This document shows positions 33,232 through 41,860 of a stretch of DNA of 64,000 bases, in pieces. The notes beneath the pieces were generated by a model. The model searched no databases, was not told the DNA's origin, and saw nothing but the letters and a program-made list of their open reading frames with translations. The DNA is from Solirubrobacteraceae bacterium. GTDB taxonomy: Bacteria > Actinomycetota > Thermoleophilia > Solirubrobacterales > Solirubrobacteraceae. A program made the position numbers and the translations under genes. The DNA lies in NCBI GenBank assembly GCA_017744415.1, contig JAGIBJ010000051.1:62001-126000 (forward strand). The letters are read 5' to 3'. Within the stretch, counting starts at the first letter, position 1. Every line of letters begins with the position of its first letter.

Positions 33232-34493
33232 GTGGCGACGTCCTCATCGGCCGGTACGAGCTGGGCGAGCGCATCGGCTCCGGCGGCATGGCACGCGTGG
33301 TGAAGGCGTTCGATCGCCGCCTCGAGCGCACCGTGGCCGTGAAGCTCCTCGCCGAGCACCTCGCCGACGACCCGCAGTTCGTGCAGCGCTTCCAGCGCGA
33401 GGCCAAGTCGGCGGCGCGGCTCGTGCACCCGAACATCGTGCAGGTGTTCGACTACGGCTTCGATCCCGACAAGGGCCGCTATTACATCGTCATGGAGTAC
33501 GTGCAGGGCCGCTCCGGCGCCCAGCTGCTTCAGGAGCACGGCCGCCTCTCCGTCGACACCACCCTCCACCTCGCCGATGGCGCCTGCCGCGCGCTCACCA
33601 ATGCCCACCGCCACGGCGTGATCCACCGCGACGTGAAGCCCGGCAATCTCATGCTCGCCGACGACGGCCAGGTGAAGCTCACCGATTTCGGCATCGCCTG
33701 GGCCGGCGACTCGCTCTCGGTGACGGCTCATGGGGCCGTGCTCGGCACCGTTGCCTACCTCGCACCTGAGCAGGCGAGCGGCGACAAAGCCAGCCCGCTC
33801 GCCGACGTGTACGGCCTCGGGGTCGTGATCTTCCAGCTCATGACGGGCCGGCTGCCGTTTGCCGGGCAGACGCTCTCCGAACTCGTGCTCGCGCAGCGCG
33901 ACCACCGGCCGCCGCCGCTCGACCGGCTCGTCGCCGGCGTCCCCCACCAGGTGTCGGTGGCCGTCGAGCGCTCGATCTCGTTCGATCCCGCCGAGCGCCC
34001 GCAAAGCGCCCAGGAGATGCACGCCGCGCTCTTCGGCGATGCCACGAGCGTCACGCGGATGGGTGCTGCGGCCGATCAGACCGAGGCCACCCGCATGGGC
34101 CCACCGGCCGATCAGACCGGTGTCACCCGAGTGACCCGTCGCGGTGCACTCACCGGCGGCGTTGCTGCGCCGAAGGCCGCCGCGCCCGTGAAGCCGGCCG
34201 GCGCAGCGCCGGTGCAGCGTCTGCAGCCGCGCGCTGCCGCCGAGCGCGACTGGCCCCCGGGCACCGGCCAGAACAGCAGCCGTCCGCCTGTGCTCGCACC
34301 CGCCGGCCGCGCGAAGAAGCGTGGCGGCGCCGGCGCGATCGTGCGGGGCTTCCTGATCGGCGCGGTGATGGCCGCGGCTGGCGCCGGCTTCGGCTACTGG
34401 GCGTCCGAGCAGGTGAGCAACACCGACTTCTCGAGCTCCGGCGGCGATCTGCCAGGCATCGTCGAGAATCTGCGCAGCCAGCTCGAGCAGTAG
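33228..34493 (+). CDS. PknB-type serine/threonine protein kinase
   Basis: A 421-residue Hanks-type kinase. Kinase domain residues 8-270: Gly loop GSGGMARVVKAFD, ATP Lys in AVKLL, catalytic loop HRDVKPGN, DFG, and APEQASGDKA near the activation segment. A juxtamembrane linker (residues 275-375) carries near-repeats with Thr (SVTRMG, EATRMG, GVTRVT, separated by ADQT), which look like autophosphorylation sites. One transmembrane helix follows (GAIVRGFLIGAVMAAAGAGF) and then only about 35 residues outside, so the PASTA sensor domains of PknB are missing. It is translationally coupled to the coiled-coil gene. Confidence 0.92.
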   Translation: MSGDVLIGRYELGERIGSGGMARVVKAFDRRLERTVAVKLLAEHLADDPQFVQRFQREAKSAARLVHPNIVQVFDYGFDPDKGRYYIVMEYVQGRSGAQLLQEHGRLSVDTTLHLADGACRALTNAHRHGVIHRDVKPGNLMLADDGQVKLTDFGIAWAGDSLSVTAHGAVLGTVAYLAPEQASGDKASPLADVYGLGVVIFQLMTGRLPFAGQTLSELVLAQRDHRPPPLDRLVAGVPHQVSVAVERSISFDPAERPQSAQEMHAALFGDATSVTRMGAAADQTEATRMGPPADQTGVTRVTRRGALTGGVAAPKAAAPVKPAGAAPVQRLQPRAAAERDWPPGTGQNSSRPPVLAPAGRAKKRGGAGAIVRGFLIGAVMAAAGAGFGYWASEQVSNTDFSSSGGDLPGIVENLRSQLEQ

Positions 34494-34567
34494 GCGCGTA
34501 GTCCCAACAGCCGGTCTCCGCGCACCAAGACTTCGGGTAGAACCTCCCTTGGACGCTGGAACACCGA

Positions 34568-35521
34568 CTACACGCGGACAACGCGGATGAGTTCATCTAG
34601 CGGCTCCGAGTTGGTGGCCATCCGCCGCACAGGCGCGAGCGCGAACGGAGCCTGGCGCTCGAGCTCGTTCGCCATCTCGCAGAAGGCCCGATCTGCTGAG
34701 ACGACCACGTCAGTGTCGAGCGCGTGCGTGATCAGCTGTACGTCCCCGGGATTTCCGGGCCCCGTCTTGCGGAGGCTTTGCAAGGTTGTGAATCCCCAGC
34801 GCACCCACCCGAGGGACGTCTTCGACAGCCACGTCGGCGTACCAGAAACGGTTCCAACCGGCACGATCGGCGGCAATTGCGTCGAGGTTAACCCAAGGCT
34901 GCAGCCAATCCCGATGCCCGCCGCGACGGCGGTTGAGCAGCGTCGTCCAGGCGAAATGTCCGGAGTCGCGCCACGGGTCTACCCGCGCCGTGCCCCAGCC
35001 CTCGACCTCTTTGAGCGGGGTCGATGTCATCCTGCCGAGGTCAACAGTCTTCTGATGGGTGGCACCCTGCGAAACGATGTGGTCTCGAGCTGCCTTTCCC
35101 TCTGCTCGCGCCGCGTCGAGACCACCCCAGCCGAGCGAATCGAGCTTCGCCGCCTCCTCATGCGGGCGACTTCGCAGTCGGTGCCAGGCCCCAGTCGTTC
35201 CCGTCCAGTCCCGCTCGCTCGCCGAGAAGGATCTTGTCTGCGGCGTCGTCCTCAGCCAGCCTGGTCGCGCGCGTCGAATCGCCGCAACGAGATCGGAGGC
35301 CTCGTAGTAGATGTCGGGCAGAAGGCGAGACCACCCAAATCTCGTTGTGGCTTCTATAAGTCCGGCCTTCACGTGGTCGTTAGGCGTGCGCAGATGCTCG
35401 TAGACCACGCACGGCGCTATCTGGATCTCAAGGGCGCGAACTTTCGCCTCGCGCGCAAGATCGTTGGTCTGCCCCGCCCGTACAAAGGCCGCCCAACGTT
35501 GTTGTCCAAGAGAACCCGCAT
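34568..35521 (-). pseudogene. PIN-like nuclease gene broken by two frameshifts
   Basis: Read on the minus strand, ATG at 35521 gives MRVLLDNNV, a typical PIN-domain start. The sensible continuation (WAAFVRAGQTNDLAREAKVR, APCVVYEHLR) is one base out of register near 35495. That second frame runs to about 34830, ending near WYADVAVEDVP. The C-terminal part (GDVQLITHALDTDVVVSADR, AFCEMANELERQ), with the acidic residues of PIN proteins, is again in a different frame and stops at 34568. GC is lower than in flanking genes. It looks like a decayed acquired toxin-like or stand-alone PIN gene; two base-calling errors are the alternative. No antitoxin gene is visible. Confidence 0.6.
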
Positions 35522-35572
35522 TTTTCCTCAGCGTCGCATTCGGTGCGTGATCGGCCGGAAAGCCAGAACTAG

Positions 35573-35603
35573 CGAACGTTCGGGTACGAGTTGGTACCCA
35601 ACT
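35573..35603. promoter_or_regulatory. Clustered palindromes in front of the SDR gene
   Basis: CGAACGTTCG (35573-35582) is a perfect 10-base palindrome. AGTTGG (35589-35594) and CCAACT (35598-35603) form 6-base arms around TAC, and GGGTAC/GTACCC (35582-35587 and 35594-35599) overlap them. They end 26 bases before the SDR ATG, where a repressor would sit. The first is not an SOS box because the spacer is missing. Confidence 0.5.
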
Positions 35604-35629
35604 GACCGGCGGTAGGTTACACTCGCGTA

Positions 35630-36499
35630 ATGGCCCCTCGCTTTGACCTGAACGGACGCGTCGTGCTCGTCACCGGAGCCGCGCGCGGCATCGGTGCGGA
35701 GATCGCGCGCAAGTCGGCCCAGCGTGGCGCGAAGGTCGCGCTCGTGGGCCTCGAGAAGGACCTCCTCGAGGAGCTCGCGACCGAGCTCGGCGGCGCGGCG
35801 TTCTTCGCTGACGTCACCGATCGCGAGGGCCTCACGAAGGCCATCGACGAGGCGGCCTCGCACTTCGGCGGCATCGACGTCGTCGTCGCCAACGCAGGCG
35901 TCTCTCCCGTCGGCACGCTGCGTGGCCTGCGCGACTCCGACTGGGATCGCACCATCGCCGTCAACCTCACGGGCGTGTGGAACACGATCCGCGCGGCGGT
36001 GCCCTACGTCGTCGAGCGCAAGGGCTACATCCTCAACGTGGCGTCGCAGTCGGCGATCGCCCCGATGCCGATGATGATCCCGTACACCGCCGCGAAGGCC
36101 GGCGTCGACAACATGAGCCGCGCCCTGCGCATGGAGCTCTACCCAACCGGCGCGCGCGTCGGCACCGTCTACTACTCGTGGGTCGACACGAAGCTCGTCC
36201 GCGACACCGTCGATGGCGAAACGGCCCAGGGCGGCATGGGTGCGCCGAAGTTCTTCATGCGGCGCATGACCGTCGAGGATGCCGTTGACATCACGATGGA
36301 CGGCATCGAGAAGCGCGCCCAGCTGATCTTCGCGCCGAAGTGGGTGCGCCTGCACTTCCTCACGCGCGGCTTCTCGCCGGTGATCGAGAAGCTCATCGCC
36401 CGCGATCCGCGCAACGCGAAGGCGATCGAGCGCGGCGACACCATCGCGCAGGCCGTCAACGATCCGGCCGACGCAGCGAGCAAGAAGAGCGCCGTCTAG
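35630..36499 (+). CDS. Short-chain dehydrogenase/reductase
   Basis: A 289-residue SDR enzyme. The cofactor loop is TGAARGIGAEIA, followed by NAGVSPVG, and the active site is Ser in NVASQSA with YTAAKAG (Tyr and Lys). After the SDR core there is an extra C-terminal stretch (FAPKWVRLHFLTRGFSPVIE) seen in SDRs acting on lipids or steroids. Substrate unknown. The palindromes just upstream suggest control by a TetR-like or similar repressor encoded elsewhere. Confidence 0.9.
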   Translation: MAPRFDLNGRVVLVTGAARGIGAEIARKSAQRGAKVALVGLEKDLLEELATELGGAAFFADVTDREGLTKAIDEAASHFGGIDVVVANAGVSPVGTLRGLRDSDWDRTIAVNLTGVWNTIRAAVPYVVERKGYILNVASQSAIAPMPMMIPYTAAKAGVDNMSRALRMELYPTGARVGTVYYSWVDTKLVRDTVDGETAQGGMGAPKFFMRRMTVEDAVDITMDGIEKRAQLIFAPKWVRLHFLTRGFSPVIEKLIARDPRNAKAIERGDTIAQAVNDPADAASKKSAV

Positions 36500-36632
36500 C
36501 CCGCTCGAGCCCGGCAGTTTTCCGGCGGCGCCTTCGCGCGCCCGCCGGTGACCGCCGGCCGACCGCCGGTGTCCGCAGTGGCGCGCGCGGCGTTTCCCTG
36601 ACCTTTACCTTCGCGTTCCTAGCGTCGGCGGT

Positions 36633-37757
36633 GTGTCCACGCTCCAGAGCCAAAGCCTTCACGCGCAGCGCAACGGCGGCTCTGCGCCGGCCCGCACGCC
36701 GGTGATCACCGCGATCCGTACCGGCACGCCCGGGCACCGCCTGCCGCAGGCCGAAGCGCAGCGCGTCGCCGCCTCGCAGTTCCCCGAGATCGAATCCTCG
36801 CCCGACCTGCTCGGCGTGTTCGATCACGCAGAGATCGACGAGCGGCAGCTTGCGCGGCCGTCCGAGTGGTACGTCGAACCGCACGGCTTCGCCGAGAAGA
36901 ACGCGGTCTACCGCGAGGAAGCCCTGGCGCTGGCCACGCGCCTCATCGGTGAAGCGCTGGACGATGCCGGGGTCGAACCGGAGCAGATCGACGCCGTCGT
37001 GTTCGTGTCGACGACGGGACTCAGCACGCCGAGCCTCGAGGCGCAGCTGATCCAGGACCTGGGCCTTTCGCGCAACGCCGTACGAGTTCCGCTCTGGGGG
37101 CTCGGATGCGCCGGCGGTGCAGCGGGTCTCGCCCGAGCCGCCGATCTCGTGCGCGCCGGCCACGCGCACGTGCTGCTCGTTGCCGTCGAATTCTGCAGCC
37201 TCACGTTCCAGATGGGCGACGACGACAAGGCCAACCTGATCGGCACGGCCCTCTTCGCCGATGGCGGCGCGGCGCTCGTGCTCGGTGCGGAGGAGACGGC
37301 GGGCACCGACGACGCGCGAGCGGCTTCGCTCGTCCGGATCCTCCACACCCACAGCGAGCTCCTGGACGACAGTGCTGCCCTCACCGGCTGGGACGTGATC
37401 GACGATGGCTTCAAGCTGCGTCTCGCGCCCGAGATCCCACAGGTCGTGGCAGCCAACCTTCGGCGGGTGATCGACGCGTCGCTGGCCGACGCCGGCTGGG
37501 TCGTCGGCGACCTCGATGCGGTGGTCGTGCACCCGGGCGGCGCCAAGGTGATCGCCGGCTACGAGGCGGTGCTGGGCGTCGACTCCTCGATGCTCGATCC
37601 GGCGCGGGCGGTACTCCGGCAGCACGGGAACATGAGCAGCCCGACGGTGCTGTTCGTCCTGGCCGAGACCCTGGCGCGCGGCACCACCGGGCGCGGACTC
37701 ATCAGCGCCACCGGGCCAGGGTTCAGCGCCGAGCACCTCCTCGTCGAACTCGTATGA
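36633..37757 (+). CDS. Type III polyketide synthase (chalcone/stilbene synthase family)
   Basis: A 374-residue homodimer-type enzyme starting at GTG. The catalytic triad is present: Cys in WGLGCAGGAAG (about residue 159), His in VVVHPGGAK (about 299) and Asn in RQHGNMSSPTVLF (about 332). Bacterial relatives extend acyl-CoA starters with malonyl-CoA to give alkylresorcinols, alkylpyrones or tetrahydroxynaphthalene. The next gene overlaps as ATGA and encodes an ICMT-like methyltransferase, the arrangement known for alkylresorcinol/methylated lipid-quinone pathways (srsA-srsB of Streptomyces griseus). The product is inferred, not shown. Confidence 0.92.
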   Translation: MSTLQSQSLHAQRNGGSAPARTPVITAIRTGTPGHRLPQAEAQRVAASQFPEIESSPDLLGVFDHAEIDERQLARPSEWYVEPHGFAEKNAVYREEALALATRLIGEALDDAGVEPEQIDAVVFVSTTGLSTPSLEAQLIQDLGLSRNAVRVPLWGLGCAGGAAGLARAADLVRAGHAHVLLVAVEFCSLTFQMGDDDKANLIGTALFADGGAALVLGAEETAGTDDARAASLVRILHTHSELLDDSAALTGWDVIDDGFKLRLAPEIPQVVAANLRRVIDASLADAGWVVGDLDAVVVHPGGAKVIAGYEAVLGVDSSMLDPARAVLRQHGNMSSPTVLFVLAETLARGTTGRGLISATGPGFSAEHLLVELV

Positions 37758-38272
37758 CCTCGAGACAAGCCGGACGGATCGCCGCCGCCGGGCTGATCCT
37801 CTCGCGCCTGGCGGAGGTGCGGCTCGCCAAGCGCAACGAGGTCGCTGCCCGCGAAGCCGGGGCGGTGGAGTACGGAGCTGGCCACTACCCGGCGTTCTTC
37901 GTCCTCCATCCGGCGTGGCTTGCCGGGTTCCTTGCCGAATCAGGGCGCGAGGCGCGGCCGGTGCGGCTGGGATGGTTGCTCGCAGGAGCCGCCGCCTCTC
38001 CGGTGCGCTGGGCGACGATGCGCGCGCTCGGCGACCAGTGGACGACGCGCGTCCTCATCCGGCCCGACCGCGCCGCGGTGCGGACCGGGCTCTACCGCTT
38101 CACGCCTCACCCGGCCTACGCGGCCGTCACGCTCGAGTTGCTCGCCGTTCCCATGGCCGTGCGCGCGCCACGCACGGCGTTGATCGCGTCGGTCGCGAAC
38201 GCGGTGCTGCTGGGCGTGGTGCGGATCCCGGCCGAGCATCGCGCCGAACTCACGCGCACGCCGCCAGGATGA
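37754..38272 (+). CDS. Isoprenylcysteine carboxyl methyltransferase-like protein
   Basis: A 172-residue membrane enzyme with three or four helices and the C-terminal ICMT pattern TGLYRFTPHPAYAAVTLELL. In type III PKS operons such proteins methylate the phenolic lipid product rather than a prenylated protein. Its ATG overlaps the PKS stop (ATGA). Its 3' end overlaps the stop of the convergent glycosyltransferase by 23 bases. Confidence 0.82.
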   Translation: MTSRQAGRIAAAGLILSRLAEVRLAKRNEVAAREAGAVEYGAGHYPAFFVLHPAWLAGFLAESGREARPVRLGWLLAGAAASPVRWATMRALGDQWTTRVLIRPDRAAVRTGLYRFTPHPAYAAVTLELLAVPMAVRAPRTALIASVANAVLLGVVRIPAEHRAELTRTPPG

Positions 38273-39470
38273 TCGCCGCTGCCCGCTCCGCTCCGCCGCC
38301 ATCGCGCAGACCCTGACCCAGCGCGGTGGCGCGTTCCGCAGCGGCGCCCGCCAACAGCGTCGCGGCGGCCGCCCGCACGGATGCAGCGTCGGGGTTCCGC
38401 GCGCCGAGCACGACGCCGGCACCAAGCCGCGCCGCACGGGCCGCAACCACCGGCTGATCGGCGGCCTGCGGATACAGGATCATCGGCACGCCGCGCCAGA
38501 GTGCCTCATGGACGCTGTTGAGCCCGCCGTGGCTGACGAACAGCTGGGCGCGGTCGAGGATCGCAAGCTGCGGCGGCATCACGGCAGCCACGACGCTGTC
38601 CGGCAGCGGACCGATCTCCTCGCGCAGCTGCGCCGATGCCACCGAGATGACAACGCGCCGATCGCCATCGGCGAGCGCCTCGGCGCAGGCGCGCAGGAAC
38701 GCCGGGCGGCGGTTGTAGATCGTCCCAAGCGCCACGTAGACGAGCGGCGCTCCGGCGTCGGCTGCGTCGAGGGCCTCGCCGAGTGCGCCCGCCGGGTCGA
38801 CCGGCACGTCATTTCGCTCTCCCGCCGCGGTGGCGCCAACGAACTGCACCTGTTGCCCGAGCCGGCCGAGCGGTGGGTGGAACGCCCGCGAGGTGTGCAC
38901 GATCGTCGTGGCCGTGCGATTGGCGAGCAGGCGCATCGGCCCGCCGCAGTCGACGCCGAACCGGTGGCGAAGCGCCGCGCGCGCCCGGCCGATCGCTGCA
39001 AGTCCGCCGACCCCTTGGGGCAGCCGGCGCAGCACGTCCACCGTGCCTTGGCGCGTCGCCCCGAGCCGCGGCGTGATCACGAAGCTCGAGCAGCTCGTCA
39101 CGGCAGGCAGGCCGAGCAGCTCGGCGGCCAGGCGCCCCCATGGCGCCATCGAATCGACGACCACCACGTCGGCAGGCTGGCGCTGGAGCTCCTCGATCGC
39201 CGCCGCCAGCAGCGTGCGCTCCGTGCGAGTGGCCAGGACTCCGGCGACCTCAAGGAAGTTCGGTGACGGCGCGCGGAGCAGGGCCGCGTCGTCCTCCGGG
39301 TAGGACGCGACCGCCGCGCCCACGTCGGCGAAACGCGACCCAAGCACACCGTCGGCGACCACGCGAACCGCGTGACCCTGGCGCGCCAACGCCGCAACGA
39401 CGGGTACGAGCGGCGTGACGTGGCCAGCCACCGGCAACGTGAAGCAGGTGATGCGAGCCACGGGGCGCAC
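38250..39470 (-). CDS. MGT-type UDP-glycosyltransferase (GT1 family)
   Basis: A 406-residue GT-B enzyme. The N-terminal acceptor half begins ITCFTLPVAGHVTPLVPVVA and the C-terminal donor half has LVYVALGTIYNRRPAFLRAC and FVSHGGLNSVHEALWRGVPM, the sugar-nucleotide signature. Relatives glycosylate macrolides, flavonoids, sterols or carotenoid-like aglycones. It lies convergent with the type III PKS pair, so it might act on the phenolic lipid. GTG at 39470 or 39461 are both possible starts. Confidence 0.88.
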   Translation of the reverse strand: MRPVARITCFTLPVAGHVTPLVPVVAALARQGHAVRVVADGVLGSRFADVGAAVASYPEDDAALLRAPSPNFLEVAGVLATRTERTLLAAAIEELQRQPADVVVVDSMAPWGRLAAELLGLPAVTSCSSFVITPRLGATRQGTVDVLRRLPQGVGGLAAIGRARAALRHRFGVDCGGPMRLLANRTATTIVHTSRAFHPPLGRLGQQVQFVGATAAGERNDVPVDPAGALGEALDAADAGAPLVYVALGTIYNRRPAFLRACAEALADGDRRVVISVASAQLREEIGPLPDSVVAAVMPPQLAILDRAQLFVSHGGLNSVHEALWRGVPMILYPQAADQPVVAARAARLGAGVVLGARNPDAASVRAAAATLLAGAAAERATALGQGLRDGGGAERAAAIILAACA

Positions 39471-39532
39471 GCTAGGGCACCGGACGCGGCGCGCTTGACC
39501 GCGTGGTGGTCGGCTGGGCCGGGCGGCGCGAG

Positions 39533-40810
39533 CTAACCGAAGGCGACCGGCGCGCCCATCGGCGGCGCGCCGGGGTAACGCCGGCCGTCGGCGTCGACGA
39601 ACACGCGCGGTGCGTCTCCCGCACGCAGCTCGGCGATGCGCTCGCCGAGGCGGCCGGCGTCGAGCGCCTCGCGCAGGTCGGCCATGAGCCGGGCGGTGTA
39701 CGCGAGGTTGTGGAGCGTGAGCAGGCGCGGGCCGGTCTGCTCCTTGATGCGCTGCAGGTAGGCGAGGTAGCCGACCGTGAACCCCTCCGTGCACATCGGG
39801 CACGGGCAGTCGTCCATCACGAGCTGCTGGCTGCGGCGCTTCGGGGAGCCCGTGACGTCGTAGCGCCAGCGGTTCGGCGGGTCGGGAACGAGTGCGGCGC
39901 CGTGGCGTGCGATGCGCGTCGGCATGGCGCAGTCGAACGTGTCGATGCCGAGCTCGACGCCGCGAAGCAGGTCGTCGACGTCGCCGATCCCCAGCAGGTG
40001 GCGGGGGCGATCCTCCGGGAGCACCTGGGTCGCCCAGTCGACGACCTGATACATCTGCGGCTTGTTCTCGCCGAGCGAGCCGCCGATCGCGATGCCGTCG
40101 CAGCGGGATTCGCCGATCACGCGCGCCGAGGCCTGGCGGAGATCCTCGTACACCCCGCCCTGCACGATGCCGTAGACGAGCTGGTCGTCCGGCCCGTGCT
40201 CCTCGTGCCAGTCGAGGCAGCGCTCGAGCCAGCGGTGGGTGCGTTCGGTGGATCGATCGGTGTAGTTGCGGGTGACGTGGAACGGCGTGCACTCGTCGAA
40301 CACGAGCGCGATGTCGCTGTGGAGTTCGGCCTGCACGCGCATCGAGTCCTCCGGGCCGAGGAACTGCCGCGAGCCGTTGAGGTAGCTGCGGAACGCCACG
40401 CCCTTCTCGGTGATCTTCAGCGTCTTGCCATCGCGCCCGGCGCCCCCGTTTTGGGCGCTGCGGCCTTTCACCTCGTCGGCGATCGTCCCGTGGCCCATCG
40501 AGAACACCTGGAAGCCGCCGCTGTCGGTGATGATCGGCCCCTGCCAGCGCATGAAGTCGTGGAGGCCGCCGAACTCCTGCACGAGGTCGCTGCCGGGCGT
40601 CGTCATGAGGTGGAACGTGTTGCCGAGCACCATGTCGAAGCCGAGCTCGCGCACGTCGCGCGGCTCGAGGCCCTTCACGCTCGCCTTGGTCGCCAGCGGA
40701 ACGAACGCCGGCGTGCGCACCGCGCCGTGGGCCGTCTGGAGCAGCCCGGTGCGGCCGCGGCTCTCGGGGTCGCGGGCGGTGATCTCCAGGCAGGCACGAG
40801 GACGCGGCAT
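39533..40810 (-). CDS. tgt: tRNA-guanine transglycosylase
   Basis: A 425-residue enzyme that swaps guanine-34 of GUN-anticodon tRNAs for a queuine precursor. Features: TDSGGFQVFSM, YGIVQGGVYEDLR, GIGDVDDLLRGVELGIDTFD with the nucleophile Asp in DTFDCAMPTR, and the zinc site CPCPMC with a following Cys/His (LHNLAYTARLM). It is slightly longer than the Escherichia coli enzyme (375), with about 40 extra residues at the C-terminus. No queuosine synthesis gene (queA, queC-F) is in view. Confidence 0.95.
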   Translation of the reverse strand: MPRPRACLEITARDPESRGRTGLLQTAHGAVRTPAFVPLATKASVKGLEPRDVRELGFDMVLGNTFHLMTTPGSDLVQEFGGLHDFMRWQGPIITDSGGFQVFSMGHGTIADEVKGRSAQNGGAGRDGKTLKITEKGVAFRSYLNGSRQFLGPEDSMRVQAELHSDIALVFDECTPFHVTRNYTDRSTERTHRWLERCLDWHEEHGPDDQLVYGIVQGGVYEDLRQASARVIGESRCDGIAIGGSLGENKPQMYQVVDWATQVLPEDRPRHLLGIGDVDDLLRGVELGIDTFDCAMPTRIARHGAALVPDPPNRWRYDVTGSPKRRSQQLVMDDCPCPMCTEGFTVGYLAYLQRIKEQTGPRLLTLHNLAYTARLMADLREALDAGRLGERIAELRAGDAPRVFVDADGRRYPGAPPMGAPVAFG

Positions 40811-40909
40811 CGGCCGGGAAGCCTAGTGATCCGTACCTCGACAGGCGCTTTGGTTCGGCGCCTCCTCTAGTGGTGGTCGTGACACCAGGCGTGAGGCGCG
40901 GAGTGGTGG

Positions 40910-40995
40910 ATCGTGCGTGCGATGGGGCGCGGATGACCACAGGTGTAGCTCTGCTACATCGAGGATCAGCGGCGACCCAGCGTGCGTGCGAGGCG
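40910..40995. repeat. Dispersed intergenic repeat, copy B
   Basis: 86 bases matching 13494-13580 at roughly 85% identity with one single-base gap. Central hairpin TGTAGC-TCT-GCTACA keeps its stem exactly while the loop differs by one base. The ends carry the same 11-base direct repeat CGTGCGTGCGA (40912-40922 and 40981-40991). It lies 36 bases past the stop of the MarR gene and 100 bases upstream of tgt. Confidence 0.8.
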
Positions 40996-41030
40996 CCGCT
41001 CAGCGCACGCGCCTGGGGCCGCGGCCGCCG

Positions 41031-41633
41031 CTAGAGGAGGCTTTCGCCCGTTTCGCGCTCGAGCTCGCGCAGCACGCGCGTGAAGGCGGCGCCGACGGCC
41101 ATGAGCTGATCGTCGTCGATCTGCGCGAGGAAGCGGTGGCGCACGCCGCGCAGATGGGTCGGGCGGGCGCGCTCGAGCGTCGCCATGCCCTCGGCGGTGA
41201 GCACGGCGTATTGGCCGCGGCCGTCCTGGGAGCACTTTTCGCGGACGACGTGGCCGTCGTTCTCCATGCGGTCGATCAGGCGAGTGGCACCGCTGCGGCT
41301 GACGAGGAGTCGGCCGGCGAGATCGCGCATGCGCAGGCGGCCGCCCGCGTTGGCGAGCTGCACGAGCACGTCGTAATGGGCAAACGGCACGCCAGTGTCG
41401 CGCTGGAGCTCCTCGTCGAGCACGCGACAGATGGCCTGGTGGGCGCGCAGGAACCCGCGCCAGGCGTGAAACTCGTCGGCGGTGAGCTGCGTGCTCTCTC
41501 CGTCGGCGTGACGCTGCGGCGGCGCATCGACCGCGGGGGTCGGAACGGGCCCCGTGCCGAGCTGGGGCGAGGCCACCGGGGGGGCGGCGAACGGGCTGAG
41601 GTCGCCCGCGCTCCTGACATCGAATCGTTGCAT
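41031..41633 (-). CDS. MarR-family regulator with disordered N-terminal extension
   Basis: A 200-residue protein. Residues 65-195 form the MarR winged helix (FAHYDVLVQLANAGGRLRMR, DLAGRLLVSRSGATRLIDRM, then the wing DGRGQYAVLTAEG). The first 55 residues are Pro/Ala-rich and likely disordered, which is longer than usual. It is divergent from wrbA (227 bases between starts) and probably responds to quinones, phenolics or redox stress. GTTG/CAAC half-sites flank its start codon, so it may repress itself. Confidence 0.88.
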   Translation of the reverse strand: MQRFDVRSAGDLSPFAAPPVASPQLGTGPVPTPAVDAPPQRHADGESTQLTADEFHAWRGFLRAHQAICRVLDEELQRDTGVPFAHYDVLVQLANAGGRLRMRDLAGRLLVSRSGATRLIDRMENDGHVVREKCSQDGRGQYAVLTAEGMATLERARPTHLRGVRHRFLAQIDDDQLMAVGAAFTRVLRELERETGESLL

Positions 41634-41860
41634 CCGCAATCAACTATAGGCGCTCCCGAAGAGGGTGACAAGACCGGGCGCGCAAGGGCTCAACGCCAGT
41701 TCTGCCCGGCCCGGACGGGCCATTCATCGGACCGCGGTCCGACCTCGCGCGCGCCATACCCCAAGGTCGAAGCCAGCTCAGTGGCGGACCCGCTAGCCTC
41801 GGTTTGAAAGCGGGCCACGGTCCGCTTGCTCGACCCTGCTCCCTGACGAAGGAACATCCC

